64,000 nt of DNA from Azospirillum sp. B510 (GTDB taxonomy: Bacteria; Pseudomonadota; Alphaproteobacteria; Azospirillales; Azospirillaceae), in assembly GCF_000010725.1 (NCBI RefSeq), contig NC_013857.1:490001-554000 (forward strand), in the 5' to 3' direction. Numbering within the stretch: position 1 is the stretch's first letter; the number at the start of each line of letters is the position of its first letter. Below, piece by piece: positions 38,678 through 48,063 of this stretch. Both the position numbers and the translations under genes were made by a program. Under the pieces are notes generated by a model that saw nothing but the letters and a program-made list of their open reading frames with translations, was not told the origin of the DNA and searched no databases.

Positions 38678-39678
38678 ATCCTTCCGCCCCCGCGCTGATC
38701 GCGCTGGACTGGGGCACCTCGAGCTTGCGCGGCTTCCTGCTGGACGGTTCCGCCCGCATCCTGGCGGAGCGGGCGACCGCGCATGGCATCCAGGCCCTGC
38801 CGCAGCCCGGCGCCGCCGGCTTCGAGGCCGCCTTGTCCGGTCTGTGCGGCGATTGGCTCGACGCCCATCCCTCTCTTCCGGTGGTGGCCGGCGGCATGGT
38901 CGGCAGCGCCCAGGGCTGGGTCGAGGCTCCCTATGTCGCCACCCCCGCCGACACCAATATCCTGGCCAGGCAGGCTGTGGAGGCCGAAACAGCGACCGGC
39001 CGCAGGCTCCTGATCGCGCCTGGCGTTCTGCACGATCCCGCCGGCGGCGTCCCGGACGTCATGCGGGGCGAGGAGATTCAGATCGCCGGCGCCCTGGCCG
39101 AGAATACCGGATGGGCCCGCAATGCCTGTATCGCCATGCCCGGCACCCATTCCAAATGGGTGCGGATCGCCGACGGCCGCATCATCGGCTTTTCGACCTT
39201 CATGACCGGCGAGCTGTTCGCCGTGCTGAAGAGCAACTCGCTGCTCGGCCGCCTGATGCCGGCCGGGGTCGACGCCACGCCGGAGGATGAGGAGACGGCC
39301 TTCGCCATCGGCATCCGGGCCGCTCAAACCGCCGGGCCGGGCGATCTTCCGCACCAGATGTTCGCCACCCGCACGCTGGGCCTGACCAAGCGCCTGCCGC
39401 CGGAGGCGCTGGCCCATTACCTGTCGGGCCTGCTGATCGGGCACGAGCTGCGATCCGGGCTGGCCCAGCTGGCGGCGATGCCGGCCGGCACGCCGCTGCT
39501 GCTGATCGGCGATCCGACCCTATGCCGCCGCTACGGCCGCGGCCTCGCCGCCTTCGGCATCACCGCCGCCGCCCAGCTCGGCAACACCGCGCCGCGCGGC
39601 CTGTTCCAGTTCGCCGCGGCGGCCGGACTGCTGCCCTCCGTTCCAGCCACGCCCTCCAGCCCGACGAGCGCACCATGA
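38662..39678 (+). CDS. dgoK: 2-dehydro-3-deoxygalactonokinase
   Basis: A 338-residue DgoK-type sugar-acid kinase. The ATP-binding opening IALDWGTSSLRGFLLD, GGMVGSAQGWVEAPYV, VMRGEEIQIAG and CIAMPGTHSKWVRI are family marks. It phosphorylates 2-keto-3-deoxygalactonate at C6 in the DeLey-Doudoroff pathway. Start ATG 38662 lies inside the end of the IclR gene; its stop overlaps dgoA by ATGA. A galactonate dehydratase (dgoD) is not in the window. Confidence 0.95.
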   Translation: MDSTVNPSAPALIALDWGTSSLRGFLLDGSARILAERATAHGIQALPQPGAAGFEAALSGLCGDWLDAHPSLPVVAGGMVGSAQGWVEAPYVATPADTNILARQAVEAETATGRRLLIAPGVLHDPAGGVPDVMRGEEIQIAGALAENTGWARNACIAMPGTHSKWVRIADGRIIGFSTFMTGELFAVLKSNSLLGRLMPAGVDATPEDEETAFAIGIRAAQTAGPGDLPHQMFATRTLGLTKRLPPEALAHYLSGLLIGHELRSGLAQLAAMPAGTPLLLIGDPTLCRRYGRGLAAFGITAAAQLGNTAPRGLFQFAAAAGLLPSVPATPSSPTSAP

Positions 39679-40331
39679 CAGAGCTTTCGCTTTCCGCCCG
39701 TTTCGATGCCGCCTTCGCCGCCCTGCCGCTGGTCGCGATCCTGCGCGGCCTGAACCCGGCGGAGGCCGAACCCGTGGCCAAGGCGCTCTATGATGCCGGC
39801 TTCCGGCTGATCGAGGTACCGCTGAATTCGCCGGAGCCTTTCGAGAGCATCGCCACCATCCGCAAAGCCCTGCCGCAAAACGCCCTGGTCGGGGCCGGAA
39901 CGGTGCTGGCCCTGGACAATGTCGACCGGCTCGCCGCCATCGGCGCCGATCTGGTGGTGATGCCGCATGCCGATACCGCCGTCATCCGGGCCGCCAAGTC
40001 CCGCTCGATGGTCTGTGTCCCCGGCGTCGCCACCGCGACCGAGGCCTTCGCCGCGCTGGCCGCCGGTGCCGACGCGCTGAAGCTGTTTCCAGCCGAACAG
40101 ATCGCCCCGCCGATCGTGAAGGCCCTGCGCGCGGTGATCCCGCACAGCGTGCGGCTGCTTCCGGTCGGCGGCATCACGCCCGACACCATGCAGCCCTACC
40201 GCGCGGCCGGGGCGGCCGGTTTCGGCCTGGGCTCCGCCCTCTACAGCCCCGGCCTGCCAGTGACGGAGGTTGCCGCCCGCGCCGCCCGCTTCGCCGAGGC
40301 ATGGGCAGGCGGAACTGGCGGGGTGGGCTGA
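39675..40331 (+). CDS. dgoA: 2-dehydro-3-deoxy-6-phosphogalactonate aldolase
   Basis: A 218-residue KDPG/KDPGal aldolase. The catalytic Glu is E47 in LIEVPLNSP and the Schiff-base Lys is K136 in DALKLFPAEQ; the LNSP motif separates KDPGal aldolases from Eda, which usually reads TLRTP. It cleaves KDPGal to pyruvate and glyceraldehyde-3-phosphate. Translationally coupled to dgoK and followed by a strong terminator. Confidence 0.94.
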   Translation: MTELSLSARFDAAFAALPLVAILRGLNPAEAEPVAKALYDAGFRLIEVPLNSPEPFESIATIRKALPQNALVGAGTVLALDNVDRLAAIGADLVVMPHADTAVIRAAKSRSMVCVPGVATATEAFAALAAGADALKLFPAEQIAPPIVKALRAVIPHSVRLLPVGGITPDTMQPYRAAGAAGFGLGSALYSPGLPVTEVAARAARFAEAWAGGTGGVG

Positions 40332-40372
40332 CCGGCCGCCTCCGCTCCGGACCGGGGCTTGGAACCCCCAAA

Positions 40373-40410
40373 CGAAAACCCCCGCCGGATCGCTCCGGCG
40401 GGGGTTTTCG
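40373..40410. terminator. Bidirectional intrinsic terminator between dgoA and acnB
   Basis: CGAAAACCCCCGCCGGA (40373-40389) pairs perfectly over 17 bp with 40394-40410 around a TCGC loop. A-rich and T-rich arms on both sides let it work for both convergent genes. Confidence 0.9.
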
Positions 40411-40436
40411 TTACTGACGGTCTCGGCCGGCCATTA

Positions 40437-43043
40437 TCAGGCCGGGACGACGACCTTGTCCGCGACCTCCTGGAAGGCCGGGATCTGGTCGAAGTTCATA
40501 TAGCGGTAGATGTCGGCGGCAGCCTGATTCACCACGCCGACCTGGGCCAGATACTCCTCGTTGGTCGGGATCTTGCCCAGCAACGCCGCGACGGCGGCCA
40601 GTTCGGCCGAGGACAGATAGACGCGGGTGTCGATGCCCAGACGGTTCGGGAAGTTGCGGGTCGAGGTCGAGACCGCGGTCGAGCCCTTGCGGACCTGCGC
40701 CTGGTTGCCCATGCACAGCGAGCAGCCCGGCATCTCCATGCGGGCGCCGGCCTTGCCGAGCGTGGCGTAATAGCCCTCCTCGGTCAGCATCATCGCATCC
40801 ATCTTCGTCGGCGGGGCGATCCACAGCCGGGTCGGGATGTCCGACTTGCCGTTCAGGATCTTACCGGCGGCACGGAAATGGCCGATGTTGGTCATGCAGG
40901 AGCCGATGAACACCTCGTCGATCTTGTCGCCGGCGACCTCCGACAGCGTCTTCACGTCGTCCGGATCGTTCGGGCAGGCCAAGATCGGCTCCTTGATGTC
41001 GGCCAGATCGATCTCGATCACCGCCGCATACTCGGCGTCGACATCGGGCTTCAGCAGCTGCGGATCGGCAATCCAGGCCTCCATCGCCTTGATGCGGCGC
41101 TCCAGGGTGCGCGCGTCGGCATACCCGTTGGCGATCATCCACTTCATCAGCGTGATGTTGGAGGTCATGTATTCGATGATCGGCTCCTTGTTCAGGAGCA
41201 CGGTGCAGCCCGCCGCCGACCGCTCGGCCGAGGCGTCGGTCAATTCGAACGCCTGCTCGACCTTCAGGTCCGGCAGACCTTCGATCTCCAGGATGCGGCC
41301 GGAGAAGATGTTCTTCTTGCCCTTCTTTTCGACCGTCAGCAGACCGGCCTTGATCGCGTAGAGCGGGATGGCGTTGACGAGGTCACGCAGGGTGACGCCC
41401 GGCTGCATCGTGCCCTTGAAGCGGACCAGCACCGATTCCGGCATGTCCAGCGGCATCACGCCGGTGGCGGCGGCGAAGGCGACCAGACCGGAACCGGCCG
41501 GGAAGCTGATGCCGATCGGGAAGCGGGTGTGGCTGTCACCGCCGGTGCCGACGGTGTCGGGCAGCAGCAGACGGTTCAGCCAGGAATGGATGACGCCGTC
41601 ACCCGGACGCAAGCTGACGCCGCCACGGGTCGAGATGAAGTCCGGCAGTTCGTGATGCATCTTCACGTCCACCAGCTTCGGGTAAGCGGCGGTGTGGCAG
41701 AAGGACTGCATCACCAGATCGGCCGAGAAGCCCAGGCAGGCCAGATCCTTCAGCTCGTCGCGGGTCATCGGGCCGGTGGTGTCCTGCGAGCCGACCGTGG
41801 TCATCTTCGGCTCGCAATAGGTGCCCGGACGGACGCCCTTGCCTTCCGGCAGGCCACAGGCGCGGCCGACCATCTTCTGGGCGAGGCTGTAGCCCTTGCC
41901 GGTGTCGGCCGGGGCCGCCGGCTGGCGGAACAGGGTGGAGGCCGGCAGGCCCAGCGCCTCGCGGGCCCGCGCGGTCAGGCCGCGGCCGATGATCAGCGGG
42001 ATGCGGCCGCCGGCACGCACCTCGTCGAAGATCACTTCGGACTTGACGGTGAACTCGGCGATGACCTCGCCGTTCTTCAGGGCCCTGCCCTCATAGGGGC
42101 GCAGCTCGATGACGTCGCCCATCTCCATCTTGTTGACGTCCAACTCGATGGGGAGAGCGCCGGCGTCTTCCATGGTATTGTAGAAGATCGGGGCGATCTT
42201 GGTGCCGAGGCAGACGCCGCCGAAGCGCTTGTTCGGGACGAAGGGGATGTCCTCGCCGGTGAACCACAGCACCGAGTTGGTGGCGGACTTGCGCGAGGAG
42301 CCGGTGCCGACCACGTCGCCGACATAGGCGATCAGGTTGCCCTTCTGCTTCAGCGCTTCCAACTGCTTGGTCGGGCCGCGCTGGCCCGGCTCGTCGGCCT
42401 CGATGCCCGGACGCGGGTTCTTCAGCATGGCCAGCGCGTGCAGCGGGATGTCCGGACGGCTCCAGGCGTCGGGGGCCGGCGACAGGTCGTCGGTGTTGGT
42501 CTCGCCCGACACCTTGAAGACGGTCAGCGTCAGCGAGGCCGGGACTTCCGGACGCGAGGTGAACCACTCGGCATCGGCCCAGGACTGCAACACCGCCTTG
42601 GCGTTGGCGTTGCCCTGGTCGGCCAGTTCCTTGATGTCGTGGAAGAAGTCGAAGACCAGCAGGGTCTTCTTCAGCCCTTCCGCCGCGGCGGTGCCGCATT
42701 CGGCGTCCGCCAGCAGGTCGATCAGCGGCTGGACGTTGAAGCCGCCGAGCATGGTGCCCAGCAGTTCGGTGGCCTTGACCTTGGAGATCAGCGGCGAGCT
42801 GTCGACGCCCTTGGCGACGGCGGCCAGGAAGCCGGCCTTGACGCGGGCGGCGTCATCGACGCCGGCCGGAACCCGGTGGGTGATCAGGTCGAGGAGGAAG
42901 GGCTCCTCCCCCGCCGGCGGCGCCTTCAGCAGATCGATCAGCTCGGACGTCTGCTTCGCGGTGAGGGGCAGGGCCGGGATTCCGAGGGCGGCACGTTCGG
43001 CCGCGTGCTGGCGGTAGGCTTCGAGCACGGCAGGGTTCCTCAT
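40437..43043 (-). CDS. acnB: Bifunctional aconitate hydratase B
   Basis: An 868-residue AcnB-type aconitase. The N-terminal HEAT-like domain (ALGIPALPLTAKQTSELIDL) precedes the swivel and catalytic domains. [4Fe-4S] ligands lie in FIGSCMTNIGHFRAAGK and CSLCMGNQAQV. It converts citrate to isocitrate and probably methylcitrate-derived intermediates. Its cluster makes it a client of the SUF system. Monocistronic, minus strand, with about 190 bases separating it from an RraA-like gene upstream. Confidence 0.97.
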   Translation of the reverse strand: MRNPAVLEAYRQHAAERAALGIPALPLTAKQTSELIDLLKAPPAGEEPFLLDLITHRVPAGVDDAARVKAGFLAAVAKGVDSSPLISKVKATELLGTMLGGFNVQPLIDLLADAECGTAAAEGLKKTLLVFDFFHDIKELADQGNANAKAVLQSWADAEWFTSRPEVPASLTLTVFKVSGETNTDDLSPAPDAWSRPDIPLHALAMLKNPRPGIEADEPGQRGPTKQLEALKQKGNLIAYVGDVVGTGSSRKSATNSVLWFTGEDIPFVPNKRFGGVCLGTKIAPIFYNTMEDAGALPIELDVNKMEMGDVIELRPYEGRALKNGEVIAEFTVKSEVIFDEVRAGGRIPLIIGRGLTARAREALGLPASTLFRQPAAPADTGKGYSLAQKMVGRACGLPEGKGVRPGTYCEPKMTTVGSQDTTGPMTRDELKDLACLGFSADLVMQSFCHTAAYPKLVDVKMHHELPDFISTRGGVSLRPGDGVIHSWLNRLLLPDTVGTGGDSHTRFPIGISFPAGSGLVAFAAATGVMPLDMPESVLVRFKGTMQPGVTLRDLVNAIPLYAIKAGLLTVEKKGKKNIFSGRILEIEGLPDLKVEQAFELTDASAERSAAGCTVLLNKEPIIEYMTSNITLMKWMIANGYADARTLERRIKAMEAWIADPQLLKPDVDAEYAAVIEIDLADIKEPILACPNDPDDVKTLSEVAGDKIDEVFIGSCMTNIGHFRAAGKILNGKSDIPTRLWIAPPTKMDAMMLTEEGYYATLGKAGARMEMPGCSLCMGNQAQVRKGSTAVSTSTRNFPNRLGIDTRVYLSSAELAAVAALLGKIPTNEEYLAQVGVVNQAAADIYRYMNFDQIPAFQEVADKVVVPA

Positions 43044-43236
43044 AAATGAAAGGCCGGCCCTTGGATGGGAACCGTGAGACGGCCCGCTTGAACTCAGGTC
43101 GAGTTTATATGCCTGCTTAAATGAAAGTGCAAGGGGGGCGCCCCGCTTACGTGAAGCGGACAGGACGAAGCAGCCATTCTTTCTGCACTGGTATTACCGG
43201 CGCTTGGTATGACCACTTCGGCGCCCCTGCTTTACT

Positions 43237-43749
43237 TCAGGCGGCAGCCTGCTCGGCCGTCAGCAGGACGATGCCGTCCTCGTCGGCGAACAGGATGTCG
43301 CCGGAGCGGATCACCGCACCGGGCAGTTCGACCGGCACATCGACCAGCCCCTGGTCGCGGCGGGTCGAGGCGCGCGGGATCGATGCCAGCGCCTTGATGC
43401 CGAGCGGCAGCGTCGCCAGTTCCGCCACGTCGCGGACGCAACCCCAGATCACCACCCCGACCCAGCCATTCCTGACGGCCGACGCGGCGATCATGTCGCC
43501 CATCAGGGCGCAGCGCAGGCTGCCGGCACCGTCCACCACCAGGACCCGGCCGGCGCCGGGGGTGCCCAGCAGTTCCTTCACGCGGGAATTGTCCTCCAGG
43601 CATTTGACGGTGACGACCGGGCCGGTGAAGCGGGTGACCGCCCCGAAGTCGCGGAAGCCGGGCAGAACATAGCGGGCGTCGTCCTTGAAGCGGTCGAACA
43701 GGTCGCAGGTGGACACGAAAGCGGGGGTGGCGGTCTGATCGGTCGTCAT
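43237..43749 (-). CDS. RraA-family protein
   Basis: A 170-residue RraA-fold protein: DLFDRFKDDARYVLPGFRDFG, VVTVKCLEDNSRVKELL, RVLVVDGAGSLRCALMGDMIA, GVVIWGCVRDVAEL. The GDMIA and CVRD motifs are also those of HMG/CHA aldolases, which share the fold. It could inhibit RNase E or act as an aldolase on a keto-acid, a choice that sequence alone does not settle. The start at 43749 (MTTDQTATPAFVS) fits the family. Same strand as acnB, 193 bases upstream. Confidence 0.85.
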   Translation of the reverse strand: MTTDQTATPAFVSTCDLFDRFKDDARYVLPGFRDFGAVTRFTGPVVTVKCLEDNSRVKELLGTPGAGRVLVVDGAGSLRCALMGDMIAASAVRNGWVGVVIWGCVRDVAELATLPLGIKALASIPRASTRRDQGLVDVPVELPGAVIRSGDILFADEDGIVLLTAEQAAA

Positions 43750-43956
43750 GGCGAATGGACTCCGCAACGTGAACGGCGCAGGGATTTTCTCGCGTTTTCT
43801 CTTGCGCCAAAGACAGACCGGAGGCAAGGCCCCTTGCATCGAGAGGCCCGCCGCTCGGCGAACATGACGCAGGAGGGTTGCCGAAGTTGCGGTGGCCGAC
43901 GCCTCGTCGGGGGCCCATATGAGCGGCGGCACGGATGAAAACAGATGGTGTCCACC

Positions 43957-44334
43957 ATGAAAATACCGAACATCGCGGCCGTTGCGGCCGGCGGTGCGCT
44001 GTCCCTTCTGGTCTCGGCCTGCGCCTCCAGCATTTCGCCGCCGCCGGTGGCGCAGCCGGACCCGGCGGTGCTGGGCGCGCTGGACAGCAACGTGTCCAAC
44101 GACTGCAACCCGCAGACCGCGGCGGTGCTGACCGGGATACGCCTCCAGGCCGGCAACATCCGGGGGGCGAACTACGGCATCTATCGCGACCCGTTCCGCG
44201 ATGCGATCATCCGCTGGGACGCCTGGATTTATCTGAAGGACCAGCCGGGCGCGCTGGTGGTCTCGCTCGACGGGGATTGCCGCCCGATCCAGGTCTACGC
44301 CCGCGAAGGGGCGAAGCTGCCGGGTGCGCACTGA
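43957..44334 (+). CDS. Small putative lipoprotein
   Basis: A 125-residue protein with a lipoprotein signal (MKIPNIAAVAAGGALSLLVS followed by AC, lipobox LVSAC). The mature domain has two Cys residues (NDCNPQ, DGDCRPIQ) that may form a disulfide, and no recognised fold. It is likely anchored in the outer membrane. An upstream in-frame ATG at 43945 adds four residues. Native codon use; single gene, convergent with hexR. Confidence 0.65.
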   Translation: MKIPNIAAVAAGGALSLLVSACASSISPPPVAQPDPAVLGALDSNVSNDCNPQTAAVLTGIRLQAGNIRGANYGIYRDPFRDAIIRWDAWIYLKDQPGALVVSLDGDCRPIQVYAREGAKLPGAH

Positions 44335-44389
44335 GGGGGGACGGGGACACGCCGCATGGCGTCCCGCAAGAATCTCTGACCTGTCTTAA

Positions 44390-45268
44390 CTATCCCCGCT
44401 CCTCCGAAACATGGGCGTCTACGGCGCGGTCGTGGCGCTTCAGCCGCTCCTGCAAGGTGTCGCCCATGCGCAGGGCCACGGCGATGGACAGGATATCGCC
44501 CAGCACCAGATGGGCGATGCGGACGGTCATCGGCGAATGGATGTCGAAATCGTCGGCGACGTCGGCGACGAGGCTGACCGTCGCCATCTCGGCCAGCGGC
44601 GAGCCCGAGCGGGTCAAGGCGACCACGTCGGCGCCGGCCTTGCGGGCGTTCTGCACCGCATCGAGTATGTCGCGGGTGCGGCCGGTGCTGGACACCGCGA
44701 CCACCGCGTCGCCCTTCGACAGGGTGAGGGCGGAGGCGAAATAGACATGGGAGTCGGTGTAGGCGACCGTCGGCATGCCCAGCCGGAAGAACTTGCGCTG
44801 GATGTCCTCCGCCACCGTGCCGGAATTGCCGGAGCCGTAGAACTCGATCCGCCGCGCCGCGGCGAGCACGTCGGCGGCGCGGTCCACCGCCTCGGCCGGC
44901 AGGTTGTTGCGCACCTGCATCAGCGTGGCGATGGTGCGGTCGAACAGCTTGCCGGCCAGCACCGCGCCCGGCACGCCCCCCGCGCCCCCGCCATCGGCAT
45001 CCTGCTCCCCGCCGACCGATAGATCCTGGTGCAGGAAGGGCATGCCGCCGGCGATATCCTGCGCCAGCTTGATCTTGAATTCGCGAAAGCCGCGGCAACC
45101 CAGCGCCGAACAGAAGCGCGCCACCGTAGGCTCGCTGACCCCGACGCGGTCGGCCAATTCGGCCATGGACAGGTTGATGACATCACCCGGATGGGCCATC
45201 GCGTAATCGGCCAGCTTTCGTTCGGAAGGCCGGATCTGGTCGCGGACGGCGGCGATTCTCGCCAGCAT
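44390..45268 (-). CDS. hexR: HexR-like RpiR-family regulator
   Basis: A 292-residue MurR/RpiR regulator. N-terminal HTH_6 domain (SERKLADYAMAHPGDVINLSMAELADRVG... residues 14-75, with SEPTVARFCSALGCRGF) and C-terminal SIS sugar-phosphate domain (EFYGSGNSGTVAEDIQRKFF, ISSTGRTRDI-like VSSTGRTRDILDA). HexR senses KDPG and regulates Entner-Doudoroff and fermentation genes. The gene's own promoter carries a perfect HexR-type palindrome at 45310-45324. The insert around residue 90-100 is Gly/Asp-rich. Confidence 0.88.
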   Translation of the reverse strand: MLARIAAVRDQIRPSERKLADYAMAHPGDVINLSMAELADRVGVSEPTVARFCSALGCRGFREFKIKLAQDIAGGMPFLHQDLSVGGEQDADGGGAGGVPGAVLAGKLFDRTIATLMQVRNNLPAEAVDRAADVLAAARRIEFYGSGNSGTVAEDIQRKFFRLGMPTVAYTDSHVYFASALTLSKGDAVVAVSSTGRTRDILDAVQNARKAGADVVALTRSGSPLAEMATVSLVADVADDFDIHSPMTVRIAHLVLGDILSIAVALRMGDTLQERLKRHDRAVDAHVSEERG

Positions 45269-45309
45269 GTGGGGGGCTCTCCCTTCTGATTGTGAGGCAG
45301 CCTAGCACA

Positions 45310-45324
45310 TGTAGCAAAGCTACA
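45310..45324. promoter_or_regulatory. HexR-type operator 1
   Basis: TGTAGCAAAGCTACA is a perfect palindrome with 6-bp arms that fits the HexR consensus TGTARTWWWYTACA except at one symmetrical position. It lies 42 bases upstream of hexR, in position for autoregulation. Confidence 0.7.
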
Positions 45325-45457
45325 TATACAGCGCTGCGAACGACCGATTCCGTCGCGGCCCGGAAGCTCTCTTTCCAAGGATTTCCAATAGCCTGCGCCT
45401 TGCCCTGCGACAAAATGCCGGGCGTCGGCGCCTTGTCCGGAAGCCCGTCGGGGAGTA

Positions 45458-45472
45458 TGTAGTAAAACTACA
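45458..45472. promoter_or_regulatory. HexR-type operator 2
   Basis: TGTAGTAAAACTACA is a perfect palindrome with 6-bp arms and matches the HexR consensus fully. It lies 180 bases upstream of pflB, so HexR probably controls pflB as well as itself. Confidence 0.75.
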
Positions 45473-45521
45473 GAGCGGGCGCAAACCCCGGCATCGCCGG
45501 CGCGGCGCCCGGTCTGAAGAT

Positions 45522-45535
45522 CTGACGTGCATCAA
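45522..45535. promoter_or_regulatory. FNR/FixK-like box upstream of pflB
   Basis: CTGACGTGCATCAA matches eight of the ten informative positions of TTGAT-N4-ATCAA. It lies about 117 bases upstream of pflB and shares TGACG-Y-GCATCA with the nifJ promoter (63127-63140). Confidence 0.5.
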
Positions 45536-45651
45536 CGAAACCGGCGCCTTTTGCGCCTATGCTTTCATTCGTCCCGCAGATTTGCGGGCACCACGAGACC
45601 GCCGACACGGCCCTTGACCCGCGCCGACGGCTAAATCTCTGAGGAGTCATC

Positions 45652-47937
45652 ATGGACACCCTGCTGATGGACGGACTTGCCCAGGCTACGGAGCAGCAGT
45701 CCGCCGCCGACCCCTGGCGCGGTTTCGCTCCGGGCGTCTGGCGCCGCTCGGTCGACGTCCGCGATTTCATCCAGCGCAACCTGCGTGCTTACGAAGGCGA
45801 CGCGGGCTTCGTCGCCGGTCCCACCGCCCGCACCACCGCGCTGTTCGCCAAGGTCACCGACCTTCTGAAGCAGGAACGCGCCGCGAAGGGCGGCGTTCTG
45901 GATGCCGACACCGAAATCTTCGCCTCCATCACCTCGCACGGCGCCGGCTACATCGACCGCGAGCTGGAGGTCATCGTCGGCCTGCAGACCGACAAGCCGC
46001 TGAAGCGCGCGATCATGCCGTTCGGCGGCTGGCGCATGGTCAAGACCGGGCTGGAAGCCTACGGCTTCAAGCCGTCGCCGAAGCTGGAGGAGGTGTTCCC
46101 GGCCCTGCGCAAGACGCACAATGACGGCGTGTTCGATGTCTACACGCCCGAGATGCTGCGCTGCCGCAAGTCCGGTGTCATCACCGGCCTGCCCGACGCC
46201 TATGGCCGCGGCCGCATCATCGGCGACTATCGCCGGCTGGCGCTCTACGGCGCCGATTTCCTGATCAAGGACAAGAAGGCTCAGCTCGCCTCGCTGGAGG
46301 TCAGCCGGATCGACGAGGATGTCCTGCGCCTGCGCGAGGAGATCTCCGAGCAGATCAAGGCGCTGAAGGAGCTGGTCCAGATGGCCGCCTCCTACGGCTT
46401 CGACGTCAAGCGCCCGGCCGCCACCGGCCGCGAGGCGGTGCAGTGGACCTATCTCGGCTATCTGGCGGCGGTGAAGGAAGCCAACGGCGCCGCGATGTCG
46501 CTGGGCCGCGTGTCCAGCTTCCTCGACATCTACATCGACCGCGATCTGCGCGACGGCGTCATCACCGAGGCCGAGGCCCAGGAGATGATCGACCATTTCG
46601 TCATGAAGCTGCGGCTGGTCCGCTTCCTGCGCACGCCGGAATACGACCAGCTGTTCTCAGGCGACCCGACCTGGGTGACGGAATGCCTGGGCGGCATGGG
46701 GCTGGACGGCCGGACGCTGGTCAGCAAAACCAACTTCCGCATGCTGCAGACCCTGCACAACCTGGGTCCGGCGCCGGAACCGAACCTGACGGTCCTGTGG
46801 TCGGAGAAGCTGCCGGAAGGCTTCAAGCGCTTCTGCGCCGACACCTCGATCAAGACCTGCTCGGTCCAGTACGAGAACGACGACCTGATGCGCGGCTATT
46901 GGGGCGACGATTACGGCATCGCCTGCTGCGTCTCGGCCATGCGCATCGGCAAGCAGATGCAGTTCTTCGGCGCCCGCGCCAATCTGGCCAAGACGCTGAT
47001 GTACGCCATCAACGGCGGCAAGGACGAGGTTTCGGGCGAACAGGTCGGCCCGGCCTTCGCCCCGATCACCGGCGACGTGCTGGACTATGACGAGGTCATG
47101 GCCCGGTTCGAGCCGATGATGGAATGGCTGGCCAAGGTCTACATGAACGCGCTGAACGCCATCCACTACATGCATGACAAGTACATGTATGAGCGGATGG
47201 AGATGGCGCTCCACGACCGCGACATCCTGCGCACCATGGCTTGCGGCATCGCCGGCCTCAGCGTGGTGGCGGACAGCCTGTCGGCGATCAAGCACGCCAA
47301 GGTGAAGGTCATCCGCGACGCCAAGGGCCTCGCCACCGATTTCGAGATCGAGGGCGACTATCCGGCCTTCGGCAACAACGACGCGCGGGTCGACGACATC
47401 GCCATCTGGGCGGTCGAGCGCTTCATGACGGCGCTGCGCAAGCAGAAGCCCTACCGGAACGCCATGCCGACCCAGTCGGTGCTGACGATCACCTCCAACG
47501 TGGTCTATGGCAAGAAGACCGGCAACACGCCGGACGGCCGCAAGGCCGGTCAGCCCTTCGCGCCGGGTGCCAACCCGATGCACGGGCGGGACAAGAAGGG
47601 CGCCATCGCGTCGATGGCCAGCGTGGCCAAGCTGCCCTACGCCCACGCGCAGGACGGCATCAGCTACACCTTCACCATCGTTCCCGGCGCTCTCGGCCGC
47701 ACCGAGGACGAGCGTGTCAGCAATCTGGTCGGCATGCTGGACGGCTATGCCGCCCAGGGCGGCCACCACATCAACGTCAACGTCTTCGACCGCGAGACGC
47801 TGCTGCACGCCATGGACCATCCGGAGCTGTATCCGCAGCTGACCATCCGGGTGTCCGGCTATGCCGTGAACTTCATCAAGCTGACGCGCGAGCAGCAGCT
47901 CGACGTCATCAGCCGGACGTTCCACGACAAGCACTGA
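45652..47937 (+). CDS. pflB: Formate C-acetyltransferase (pyruvate formate-lyase)
   Basis: A 761-residue glycyl-radical enzyme that turns pyruvate and CoA into acetyl-CoA and formate. Active-site cysteines are C425-C426 in GIACCVSAM; the radical glycine is G736 in RVSGYAVNF, 26 residues from the end. The rest matches E. coli PflB length and blocks (ALYGADFLIKDKKAQLA, SVQYENDDLMR). It acts only without oxygen and after activation by PflA, encoded 126 bases downstream. HexR and FNR-like sites precede it. Confidence 0.97.
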   Translation: MDTLLMDGLAQATEQQSAADPWRGFAPGVWRRSVDVRDFIQRNLRAYEGDAGFVAGPTARTTALFAKVTDLLKQERAAKGGVLDADTEIFASITSHGAGYIDRELEVIVGLQTDKPLKRAIMPFGGWRMVKTGLEAYGFKPSPKLEEVFPALRKTHNDGVFDVYTPEMLRCRKSGVITGLPDAYGRGRIIGDYRRLALYGADFLIKDKKAQLASLEVSRIDEDVLRLREEISEQIKALKELVQMAASYGFDVKRPAATGREAVQWTYLGYLAAVKEANGAAMSLGRVSSFLDIYIDRDLRDGVITEAEAQEMIDHFVMKLRLVRFLRTPEYDQLFSGDPTWVTECLGGMGLDGRTLVSKTNFRMLQTLHNLGPAPEPNLTVLWSEKLPEGFKRFCADTSIKTCSVQYENDDLMRGYWGDDYGIACCVSAMRIGKQMQFFGARANLAKTLMYAINGGKDEVSGEQVGPAFAPITGDVLDYDEVMARFEPMMEWLAKVYMNALNAIHYMHDKYMYERMEMALHDRDILRTMACGIAGLSVVADSLSAIKHAKVKVIRDAKGLATDFEIEGDYPAFGNNDARVDDIAIWAVERFMTALRKQKPYRNAMPTQSVLTITSNVVYGKKTGNTPDGRKAGQPFAPGANPMHGRDKKGAIASMASVAKLPYAHAQDGISYTFTIVPGALGRTEDERVSNLVGMLDGYAAQGGHHINVNVFDRETLLHAMDHPELYPQLTIRVSGYAVNFIKLTREQQLDVISRTFHDKH

Positions 47938-47985
47938 GGACCGTCCGGACAGTTCGTCCAACGGCCAGAAACTCCGATCCGTCAT

Positions 47986-48004
47986 CCCCGCCTTGCCGGC
48001 GGGG
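47986..48004. repeat. REP-like hairpin between pflB and pflA
   Basis: CCCCGCC and GGCGGGG form a 7-bp stem with a TTGCC loop, set in the GTCATCCCCGC context common in proteobacterial REP elements. It may stabilise the pflB end of the transcript. Confidence 0.5.
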
Positions 48005-48063
48005 GTGGCGAATCCGGGATGCGGTCCCCTGTGGACGACAGATTTTCAAACGGACGCTTTGCG

